Shown: piece by piece, positions 12,550 through 20,736 of the stretch | Position numbering within the stretch: position 1 is the stretch's first letter | Layout: each line of letters opens with the position of its first letter | Source: Tachypleus tridentatus | Lineage: Eukaryota; Arthropoda; Merostomata; Xiphosura; Limulidae | Direction of reading: 5' to 3' | NCBI RefSeq assembly: GCF_004210375.1 | Contig: NC_134827.1 | Span: forward strand, 102,099,285-102,163,284 | Length of the DNA stretch: 64,000 nucleotides | Made by a program: the position numbers and the translations under genes | The notes under the pieces: generated by a model | Seen by the model: only the letters and a program-made list of their open reading frames with translations | Databases searched by the model: none | Told to the model about the DNA's origin: nothing

Positions 12550-12668
12550 TAATAAAATAAATAAAATTATATATTCAAACATCTAATACCGCCCTCTACA
12601 TTTCGACACACAGTTACACAACCCCTTTCAAACATGTGGTCAGCTTCCGGTCAGTTACCTCTTTCTTT

Positions 12669-12710
12669 GTGAACCTGACGATGACCGAAGAAGGTCGAAA
12701 CGTTGTTCGC
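12669..12710 (+). ncRNA. Hammerhead-like ribozyme motif in PLE-A 3' region
   Basis: The order fits a minimal type I hammerhead. Stem I 5' strand is GTGAAC (12669-12674) and the core box is CTGACGA (12675-12681). One unpaired T follows, then stem II GACC, loop GAAGAA, GGTC. The second box is GAAA (12697-12700), followed by CGTT with predicted cleavage after 12704. Stem I 3' strand is GTTCGC (12705-12710). Stem I pairs over six positions with one G-U. ACGT at stem III is a palindrome, suited to dimers. Hammerheads in PLE terminal repeats are established knowledge; activity of this copy is inferred. The unpaired T at position 10.1 is a weakness. Confidence 0.65.
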
Positions 12711-12802
12711 TCTTCTATGTAAAATATTTTCTCAACCCAAACGAGCCGTTTTTGCATATAAATATACTTTCAAATGTGCATCCTGTATTTTTCTCATCAG
12801 CT

Positions 12803-13081
12803 GGCCCGGCATGGACAGGTGGGTTAAGGTATTCTACTCGTAATCAGAGGGTCACATGTTCGAATCCCCATCGCACCAAACATGCTCGCTCTTTTAGCCG
12901 TGAAGGCATTATAATGTGACGGCCAATCCCAGTCTTCGTTGGTAAAAGAGTAGCCCAAGAGTTGGCGGTGGGTGGTGATAACTAGCTGCCTTCCCTCGTG
13001 TCTTACACTGCAAAATAAGGGACGGCTAGCGCAGATAGCCCTCGTGTAGCTTTGCACGAAATTCAGAAACAAGCAAACAAA
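12803..13081 (+). mobile_element. SINE1, full length (3' member of composite repeat)
   Basis: It begins GGCCCGGCATGGACAGGTGG and ends AATTCAGAAACAAGCAAACAAAC. The head change GGACAGGTGGG is shared with the SINEs at 37462 and 63566, which supports common descent of the composite units rather than independent insertions. Confidence 0.88.
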
Positions 13082-13101
13082 CTCTTATTAACTGGTCTTA
13101 C

Positions 13102-13273
13102 GCATCTCTAACAGCTCGTTTCTCCACCAGTAACTCTTCCAATTTTGATAATTTGTCAGAGAACACTTGAACATCATGTTGTACACTTGTTTAATGGTTC
13201 TCTAAAGTTGAAATTTGGTGACCAATCTTTTCTCGTTTAGCATACAATTCTTTAAGACCTGAAGTTTCCTTAT
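13102..13273 (-). pseudogene. Coiled-coil coding exon remnant with in-frame stop
   Basis: On the minus strand the 172-nt block reads KETSGLKELYAKREKIGHQ, STLENH, stop, TSVQHDVQVFSDKLSKLEEL and LVEKRAVRDA. It is rich in charged residues with heptad-like Leu/Ile spacing, unlike random AT-rich frames. It is bounded on its 5' side by TATTAAG (possible acceptor) and on its 3' side by GATGC followed by GTAAGA (possible donor). A single TAA interrupts the frame in the middle. It looks like an exon of a coiled-coil protein that is either a dead paralogue or carries a sequencing error. I do not recognise the protein, and no neighbouring exon is identified with confidence. Confidence 0.4.
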
Positions 13274-13618
13274 CTTAATAGCGTATATTTATAGATCACA
13301 GACGTAAAACCACGTCCTAATCTATATTATCCTAATTACTTCTTAAAATAAGTATCACGTCTTTAAACTTCATATGGTAAAAAGTACAGTCGAAATGATA
13401 CTTTGTTTTAAAGGAACATTAACGTTGTTCGTCAGCTAAACAGAACAAGGTCAAGTGATATTGATTTTTTTTTTTAATTAAGTATGATGTAAGGATGGAA
13501 ATGCGAAGAATTGCAGAAACAAAGAAGAATGAATACACAAAACCGTGACCAAATCTTTCCAAGAATAACTTTATCAACAATAAATATTGAATTCCTGCCA
13601 GTTGCATGAATTCATGTT

Positions 13619-13766
13619 CCCACTATTCGTTGGTAAAAGAGTAGCCCAAGAGTTGGCGGTGGGTGGTGATGACTAGCTGCCTTCCCTCTAGTCTTACACT
13701 GCTAAATTAGGGACGGCTAGCACAGATAGCCCTCGAGTAGCTTTGTGCGAAATTCCACAAACAAAC
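13619..13766 (+). mobile_element. 5'-truncated SINE1 with 11-bp target-site duplication
   Basis: It starts inside the SINE body (CACTATTCGTTGG) and runs to the A-rich tail. GAATTCATGTT flanks it at 13608-13618 and 13767-13777. The 5' truncation plus target duplication shows incomplete reverse transcription at insertion. Confidence 0.88.
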
Positions 13767-13777
13767 GAATTCATGTT

Positions 13778-14298
13778 TATTTATTTAAACTTTGGATATG
13801 TATTCTTCTGACTCTTGAAAATTCCTAAGGGTCAATATCGAGATTATAGTGTTAAAAAATATAATAGGCCTAACATAATGTCTCAGAACGAGTATAATTA
13901 ACTACAATCGTGCTCCGCAATCTAGTAAAAGGCGTTCAGTCTATTATTTGCTCTTCGTACATTGGTCTAGCGAAGTTTGTTAAAATTTTAAAGTAAACCC
14001 CTACGTGATAAATCATTAGTAAAGGTGTTACAAACGTCACAGAAGTGTTCGTAAAATGTACTTTTTATGTAAAGAAATGCATCACAGTTTGCAACTAAAC
14101 CTTTATATCATTACAAACGGTTGTAATTTAAAACTTTGCTAAAGTTTTTTGCTCATAAGTAACTCGCAACATTTAATTTCTGTAGTACTTATTAGGATAT
14201 GAAAGACACATTAATACTAGAAATAATATTAGCATTTGTTTAAGCACTATACAAACCAATGCCACAAATGTTTATGATTAACATATTTTGGGGACCCT
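13778..14298. other. No recognisable feature
   Basis: AT-rich spacer between two SINE1 copies. No coding frame or repeat was recognised. Confidence 0.4.
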
Positions 14299-14578
14299 GG
14301 CCCGGCATGGCCTAGCGCGTAAGGCGTGCGACTCGTAATCCGAGGGTCGCGGGTTCGAGCCCGCGTCGCGCTAAACATGCTCGCCCTCCCAGCCGTGGGG
14401 GCGTATAATGTGACGATCAATCCCACTATTCGTTGGTAAAAAAGTAGCCCAAGAGTTGGCGGTGGGTGGTGATGACTACCTGCCTTCCCTCTAGTCTTAC
14501 ACTGCTAAATTAGGGACGGCTAGCACAGATAGCCCTCGAGTAGCTTTGTGCGAAATTCCAAAAACAAACAAACAAAAC
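14299..14578 (+). mobile_element. SINE1, full length
   Basis: The tRNA-like head has A-box-like and B-box-like parts (GGCCTAGCGCGTAAGGCGTG and GGGTTCGAGCCCGCG), followed by the conserved body and an A-rich tail with AAACAAACAAAC. The anticodon-loop position reads CTCGTAA, so the ancestral tRNA may be Thr(CGT). It belongs to a CGCGT subfamily, distinct from the CCAGGTGGTTAAGG heads. Confidence 0.9.
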
Positions 14579-15493
14579 AAGAACTAAATATTTTATCGAC
14601 TTTCCAAGTCCACAACGAGCAATTCATTTTGAGTTATATTGTCACAAACATTGCTTAAGTTATCTAGCTCGGTTGGCCTCCCTAACGAAGTTTTTCTTGG
14701 CTACCCTCACACCCTTGCAAGTTCATTTCTTCCGACGAGGGAGATATTTAATGTCCTTGGAGAAATACTAATGTTCGAAGTTGTTCACTGAAGTTAAATA
14801 ATTTGTAATGTTTGAAATCTATAAGCGTTCCTGGTCAAATTCTGTGCTTTTCCGAGTAATAGGCGTTAATCACAATTATACCTTCCTAGGCCTATAGCAC
14901 AGTGACTGTAGCTGACTAATAATAATCTTCTTCAGGCGTGTTGGTTTTATATAGCAATCACGCGGTTTTCTCGGAGTCTCAACAATGTTCTAGCACTTTT
15001 TCGTGAAACGAATTCGTTGATTCTTGCTTTCAAGAATCTTTTATAAATTTCGAGAACAGGCGGGACTGGAATAATACACAATAAATAATAGACGTCGCAT
15101 AAAAAAAGAAAACTATATATTGAAATAAGTATAGGTACTAAAATAATTGTATAGCAGTAAATCCGTCACAACACCAACCAAATCTTTTTTTCTCTGAAAA
15201 ACCTGAATATGACAGATTACTACACTTTGTTTATTTTGTTTTCCAAAATTTGCTTTCATTTTTTATCATCTTTAAAAAAATATATTTTTAACTCTAAACT
15301 ATGTTGTTTTTTGTCATATTACGTTGCGAATTCTTCTCTTTAATATTAAAAAAAATGGACTGGGCGTGGCTTAGTAACCTGTAAACTGAATTCTGAATGC
15401 GAAGGTACACGCTTCGTGTCCTGTTGCGTACCTGTAGTATGACCTGCTAACCTCTCGAGTGTGAGCGTCCGCAGGGAGAGAGCAAAGGGTGGA
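14579..15493. other. No recognisable gene
   Basis: No homology seen. A short minus-strand frame near 14715-14655 (VAKKNFVREANRAR then stop) is too short to call. Confidence 0.35.
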
Positions 15494-15675
15494 GGCCCGG
15501 CATGGCCAGGTGATTAAAGCACTCGACTCGTAATCTGATGGTCGCGGGTTCGAATCCCCGTCACACCAAACATGCTCGCCCTTTCAGTCGTGAGGGCGTT
15601 ATAATGTAACGGTAGATCCCACTATTCGTTGACAAATAAGTAGCCCAAGAGTTGGCGGTGGGTGGTGACGACTCT
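15494..15675 (+). mobile_element. 3'-truncated SINE1
   Basis: Begins GGCCCGGCATGGCCAGGTG and keeps head and body up to GGGTGGTGACGACT. The rest of the tail is absent and unrelated sequence follows. Confidence 0.85.
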
Positions 15676-15774
15676 CTTGAGGTAGCCAAATGCCTCGTCA
15701 TATAATTAGTGACGCGCATGAATGTATTTACGAAATTCCTAATGTCCCTATCTACTATCAATTCTTTTAATGTT

Positions 15775-15868
15775 TAGCAATGGGTCAACGGTAAGGTTAC
15801 GGACTTACAACGTCAAAATGTAAGATTCTAGAGCCGAGGTGGACAGAGCGCATATAACCAAGTGTTTA
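15775..15868 (+). mobile_element. SINE2-type fragment
   Basis: Contains GGTAAGGTTACGGACTTACA, typical of the SINE2 anticodon arm (loop CTTACAA), then a degraded B box and CAGAGCGCATATAACC. Diverged. Confidence 0.55.
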
Positions 15869-17184
15869 ATTTTATGGTGAAACAGTTTGTTTTTAATACT
15901 GTATCTTCTTTGTTTAGCTCTTTCTTGCTGTGACACTCCTTTAACTAATAATTATAATAATGGACTTTCTCTTTAACCCTTAAATTACCGACTTGCCTTT
16001 ACACCGTTCACTACAAGTGGGCCTACACACTGCATAATGATTGCTTCAAGATCTGAGGGTGAAGTCATTCGTTTTCCAAATAGAAATCATGTTGTATCGT
16101 TGGTACTTTTAACTTCGTCTTTTCTGTACCACTAACGTGCTGTCAGGGGTCTTGTAACCTGAAAACTAATTGACCCACAAGCAATCAAGTGCGTAAAGAG
16201 TTTTTAAAATGTGTCCAAAAGCCGACTGGGAAAGGTGAGGAGGAATCGAAGCGGTAATGCTAGGGTTAGATGAATTACAAGAACAGTAGTAGTCTCTCGA
16301 CTAATGGTTCAGTAAGATATAAATGTATTTATTTACATATGCAGAGAGAGATTTATCTATGTTTGTTTGGAATATCGAGGTATTATACATCTGTATTAAA
16401 TCAAATATACATCTGAAGATACTATTGATTTAATTATCTGCTAATCCTCTTTCAAGTATCCCGAAAATCTGTGACTTGTGATTAGTGATCTGTTTGAAAA
16501 CTTTCTATACATGTTGCGCAGTAAAGACAGTAATTTCTCCCATATTAAGTATAAACCCTCTGGTGATTCGTAAAGTCTCAGAAGAATTTACCTCCAACAG
16601 TGAAGATTTTCTTCTCTACCTTAGGGACAAAGAATAAACCCGACGTCAACTCTGCCGCGAACTGTTGTAAGTCTGACACGTTTGCACATGACCGTATTAC
16701 ATTTTTTCCTTCAGCTACCAAGAAAGTTTGTCTGATCGAAAGATTTTTATTACAAAGCGTGGGATGTTAAGAAGCGCTTGTCTTAACGATTTTGTTTTAA
16801 TTCATGTTGTAAACCCTTAATGATTATGTTAAGCAATGCGTCGGTCGATACTGATTCACTCACCATCATGCAGGAATGATGGCTTTCGGAATATTCACAC
16901 AATACAATATTCGTAGCGCAAGAGAGAGACGTGCGTGTTCGCCGCTGCCGTATATCCACCCACTTCATTCCATACGTGCCCGGATGACGTATAGGAACTA
17001 ATAATATTCGTCGCAAAGGTCAGCAGACACTACAGCTTGAAATTAGTGGAGTGTGAGATTTTTTGGCATGCCTCAATAAATGTAATATTTCGTGGTTATA
17101 GCTCGAAATGTAATTACATTGTACAAAGACATCCAACTCTACAACTGTCTTAAATCCTATGTTTAATAATCAGTTTCTTTCTTC
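15869..17184. other. No firm gene; one exon-like signal near 16862-17016
   Basis: A minus-strand frame at 17016-16783 (77 codons) includes a comparatively CpG-rich stretch and contains GCATGATG directly followed by GTGAGTGAATC, a good donor-like sequence. It could be a first exon or 5' UTR, but nothing ties it to a downstream exon. Confidence 0.3.
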
Positions 17185-17415
17185 GGGGTATTTAGGACAA
17201 AGCTACTCCAGAGCCACTTGTGCTAGCTTTCCGTAATTTAGAAGTTATAGACTAGCGGGAAAATCGGATAGCTTTACCAACAAATGGTGGGATTCATCGT
17301 GATATTATGACGCCTCCGCGGCTGAGAGTGCGAGCATGTTCGGTGACGGGATTCCAAAATCCGTGGCAAGTAGCTCGTGAGCTGAGTGCCCTAGCTACCA
17401 CGTTATGCCTGACTT
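17185..17415 (-). mobile_element. SINE1, old and diverged
   Basis: Reverse-oriented copy: ACAAAGCTACTCCAGAGCC tail, GCTTTACCAACAAATGGTGG body and a degraded head ending near ACCACGTTATGCCTGAC. Many substitutions make it one of the oldest SINE1 copies here. Confidence 0.75.
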
Positions 17416-17639
17416 CAATTAAACCATTAATCTAGATTTGCGACTAAATTATTCAACTCTCTGGTTATTCAACGTGAAATAAGTTGTCCGGCCGATAATG
17501 TTCTCACGAAGAAACGTCTGTATTTGACTATTATGACCTGATAACATTTCATGGTACACGAGTTGTACGAGTAGAGGGCAATTTATATTTTACATGTATT
17601 TAGAAAACGTTTACACTACTATTTCTGTTGTTATATGGG

Positions 17640-17986
17640 ACGTCCGGCATGGCCAGGTGGTTGAAGCACTCGACTCGTAATGTGAAGGTCGTGGGTTCAA
17701 ATCCCCGTCGCACCAAACATGCTCGCCCTTTCAGACGTATATGCGTTATAATGTGACGGTCAATCCCACTATTCGTTGATAAAAGAGTAGCACCAGAGTT
17801 AGCGGTGAGTGGGAAAGCAGCTTGACAAATCTTGAGCTACTCTTTTACCAACAAATAGTGGAATTGACCGTCACATATAACGCCTCCATAGTCGAAAGGG
17901 CGAGCATGTTTGCTGTGACGGGGAATCGAACTCACGACTCTCAGATTAAGAGTCGAACGCCCTAACCACGTAGTGACGCCAGGCCC
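17640..17986. mobile_element. Inverted pair of truncated SINE1 copies (tail to tail)
   Basis: A plus-strand head and body (17640-17814) is followed directly by a minus-strand body and head (17815-17986). Both lose the SINE tail at the junction around GTGAGTGGGAAAGCAGCTTG. The result is an imperfect palindrome of nearly 350 bp that could fold into a long hairpin. Confidence 0.85.
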
Positions 17987-18080
17987 TTTTCGATTAAAGT
18001 AACCCAAGAGTTGGTGGTGGGTGCTATTATATCATATATAAATCAAGGAAGACCAGCGCAAATAGCCTGATGTGAACCTT
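17987..18080 (+). mobile_element. SINE1 fragment, diverged
   Basis: Contains TAACCCAAGAGTTGGTGGTG and later GACCAGCGCAAATAGCC, the body and tail marks of SINE1 with a large loss between them. It may be the displaced tail of the inverted pair just upstream. Confidence 0.6.
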
Positions 18081-18639
18081 TAAATGAATGTTCTGAACCA
18101 AACAAACACTTTTTGATTTGAGGAAATAATATCAAATAATATGAAGCTAGACAGACGTGTTTCAGCTTGAAACAACATGTTTAGGTTCTTAAAATCTAAA
18201 ATAAGTTAAAGGTATGGCTTCCATGAATTAAGTTTCATTATATTAAAAACCTTTCCTACTTCTTTACTTCAGAATATTTTCAAGAAGTTTCTAGGAAACC
18301 GCTTATTGATAACAAGAGAACAAAGTACACATTCCTACTTCTAAGAGTGGTAATAAGCTAACGTTTGTTTAGCTGCGAGATCTGTTGGTACAGCTTTGTG
18401 AATCTTACGCACTTAACGTGTGCAATTTTTTTGTTTTTTTAATCCTAAGAAAAACATTTGTTTCAACTTAGCTATCAGCGTGATATACCGTGCTTAAATA
18501 CGTCAGTCATCCAGAGAAACTGTTTCCACGTTTTGTAATTTATTCATAACAGAAAACTCTAAAACAGATAAAGCTCGTTAACGAGCCCTAAAAACTCGAT
18601 CAGTAAATAAATAGTAGCTTAGGAGTAGGTTACCATATA
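18081..18639. other. No recognisable feature
   Basis: AT-rich sequence with no frame or repeat that I can identify. Confidence 0.4.
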
Positions 18640-19520
18640 TATCTAATGAGAAACCAAAAGACGAACGTGATAATAGGAAACATTTATTAAACGTTTCGAA
18701 ATCGTCACAGTTCTATCACTAGTAAACAAAACAAAACAAAAAATATTTGTAATTACAACAGAGTTATATACAAGAGTGAATGATTTGAATAAACAAGTCG
18801 AGAAAACGAGAACGTGACACAATTGAAACAGTTAAATTTAAATAAATTTAAATCTAGTGAAGACTATGTTACTTAGGGACGGAAGAAGAGTATTTACGTT
18901 TAATGTTTCTTTTATAATAAGCTCAGTATTATGTTTGGCTGTTGAGAAAGTTTTAAAGTTAGAGAGAGAAATCAGAAGTCCTGTTTCTTATCGTGTTGAC
19001 AGATAGTGAAGTTGGGAGGGTTTGTAACTTTCCTTCCAATTTTTTGTTGATATGCCCATGTGTTTACACGCTCGTACTTTAATAAGTCGTTTGGTTTCAC
19101 CAGTATAGGAGACCTTACAGTCTCTGCCTGTGTATAAAAAACGAGATGTGAACACTGGACGGTCGCCAAACGACCTCTGTAGCGGACAAAATTTTTGAGT
19201 CTGAAATTCGGTTTCATAATAACTTTCAGGTCAGTTTAGGAATAGGAAATGTTACGTAAATTTTTAACTGTTTCGATATAATGGATCTCTGTTCTCCCAA
19301 GATATGGTAAGCAGGTGCATAAGGGAAGTTTGTGTACAGTATGTTAGGTGGTTTGACAAACAAATTAGAGGGACATGTATAAATATTTTATTGAAGTCTA
19401 AAATTGGTATAAGCGATTTTAGAGTCTCACAACCATTATCCAGTTATTTTTGTTGCGATATGAATATATTTTCTAATAGTTTCATATGATTCAAAAGATT
19501 TCACACAAGATTCTTTGAAC
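18640..19520 (-). pseudogene. Second, decayed Penelope-like element (GIY-YIG region)
   Basis: With frameshifts ignored, the minus strand reads TYLGRTEIHYIETVKNL (about 19300), then DLKVIMKPNFRLKNFVRYRG, then CKVSYTGETKRLIKVRACKH followed by MGISTKNWKESYKP (about 19150-19020). The pattern LKVI...NF, C...C..SYIGET, R..EH.GIS is the PLE linker and GIY-YIG endonuclease. Its spacing differs from PLE-A, so it belongs to another PLE group. At the 3' side (about 18690) the minus strand has GAACTGTGACGATTTCGAAACG, in line with a PLE terminal region whose ribozyme stem II is lost. Frameshifts and stops make it a pseudogene. Boundaries are approximate. Confidence 0.65.
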
Positions 19521-20221
19521 AGAAACGCTGTTCCAATTTTCCATGGGTGACGTTTCTTTTCATTGCGGCGCTTTAAAGTGTTGCTGGAAAATACGAGTTG
19601 AGGAAATTACGCTAGACACTAGGCCTAATACAGAAAGTACTTTATAAATTTTATATTGTGCGTGTTTTCTAACGACTGGAATCGTTTCGTGTTTTGTATA
19701 TAAATGATGTTTTTTATTTTTCTTTATAGTTATTTGAACTAAATTTTATTGGTTATAATGTTCAGAATAATTTGGTTATTTTAATTAACTTTAAGCTGTT
19801 GAATATTACTTTACATTGTTAACTTTGTGTATAACCTTAGGACTAACTTAAATATGGCCGAACATTGTGAGGTATTACTAGAATTGTGATTATAAATACT
19901 GCTGACAGAAGGTAGCCAATCAATAACTAAGTGCAATTTACGATAACAGGTTTTAGTTCTCTAGTCTATTGATTCACAGTAACTACTATTTCACTTTAGG
20001 TTTTTTGAAATATAATTATCTTCATTAATTTGTAAATTACTAAATATCTCTTACCCGAGTACAAACTCTGCGGTGAGCTCAGCACAGAGTACCCATCACA
20101 CAGCTTTACGCTTCACAACAAACCAGTACTATTATAAATTATTATAATTCTCAACTGTATTTACAACTTGTCTTAGTAACGATACTGTTGTATTTAAATA
20201 AACTGAAAGCTTTAAATTAAC
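19521..20221. other. No recognisable feature
   Basis: AT-rich, with many stops in all frames. No repeat family recognised. Confidence 0.4.
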
Positions 20222-20470
20222 GGTACCTATCACACCTTGTAGCCAAGTTTATAAGGGATTGTTAGAAAGCATGTCCCATGAGGCCTTCAATAAACAGTAC
20301 CTTCCTCACCATTGAGCCTGTAGCTAAGCCTATAAGGAATCATTTAAAAACATTTTCCATATGGCCTTAAAGAAACAGTACTTTTACACCTTTAGCTAAG
20401 CCTATAAGAGATTATTTGAAAACATGTCTATAAGGCCTTAAATGATCAATATCTTTCTCACCCTTGAACT
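20222..20470. repeat. Imperfect tandem repeat, about three units of 75-80 bp
   Basis: Three diverged units each contain a core like TAGCTAAGCCTATAAG (near 20240, 20320 and 20395) followed by a GGCCTT(A/C)AA segment and a stretch like ACAGTACCTT(C)CTCACC. Spacing is roughly 75-80 bp. Confidence 0.6.
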
Positions 20471-20650
20471 CGTGGATTTAACTTAGTCTGAAGTTTAATA
20501 CAGAAATTTAACCTAGCCTGATATTTGATACAAAGAAGTAAGTTACCAAAGATATCTAGCTTTTTTTTACAGAAAGTCTTGAAACAGACGAATATATTTG
20601 TCGTGACAACTTGTAAGCTAACCACATTTCATGTGGAAGAAAAACAGATT

Positions 20651-20736
20651 CCATTTTGTTCGTTTTGAATTTCGCGTAGGGCTATTCGAGGGCTACTTGC
20701 GCGAGCCGTACGTAATTTTGAAGTGATAGACTAAAG
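20651..20736 (-). mobile_element. SINE1 tail half, split by the hAT insertion
   Basis: Reverse-oriented SINE1 tail (TTTGAATTTCGCG...GTGATAGACTAAAG). The SINE resumes at 23324. The last 8 bp, GACTAAAG (20729-20736), are the target-site duplication of the hAT element. Confidence 0.85.

Larger units (their letters stand above)
11791..12761 (+). mobile_element. 5'-truncated Penelope-like retroelement (PLE-A) with 14-bp target duplication
   Basis: The insertion is flanked by ATATACTTTCAAAT at 11777-11790 and 12762-12775. The related loci at 37421-37434 and about 63525 carry this site once (ATATACCTTCAAAT), so they are the empty site. The insert is 971 bp. It holds the 3' part of a PLE ORF ending in a GIY-YIG endonuclease, then a 3' non-coding region with a hammerhead-like ribozyme motif. 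This is the youngest-looking PLE in the window, since its frame is still open. Confidence 0.9.

Noticed and set aside
14299-14372. tRNA-like heads as tRNA genes (Thr-like in SINE1, Val-like in SINE2)
   Set aside because: Every example is joined to a SINE body and varies between copies; none has a complete acceptor stem, so they are SINE heads, not tRNA genes.
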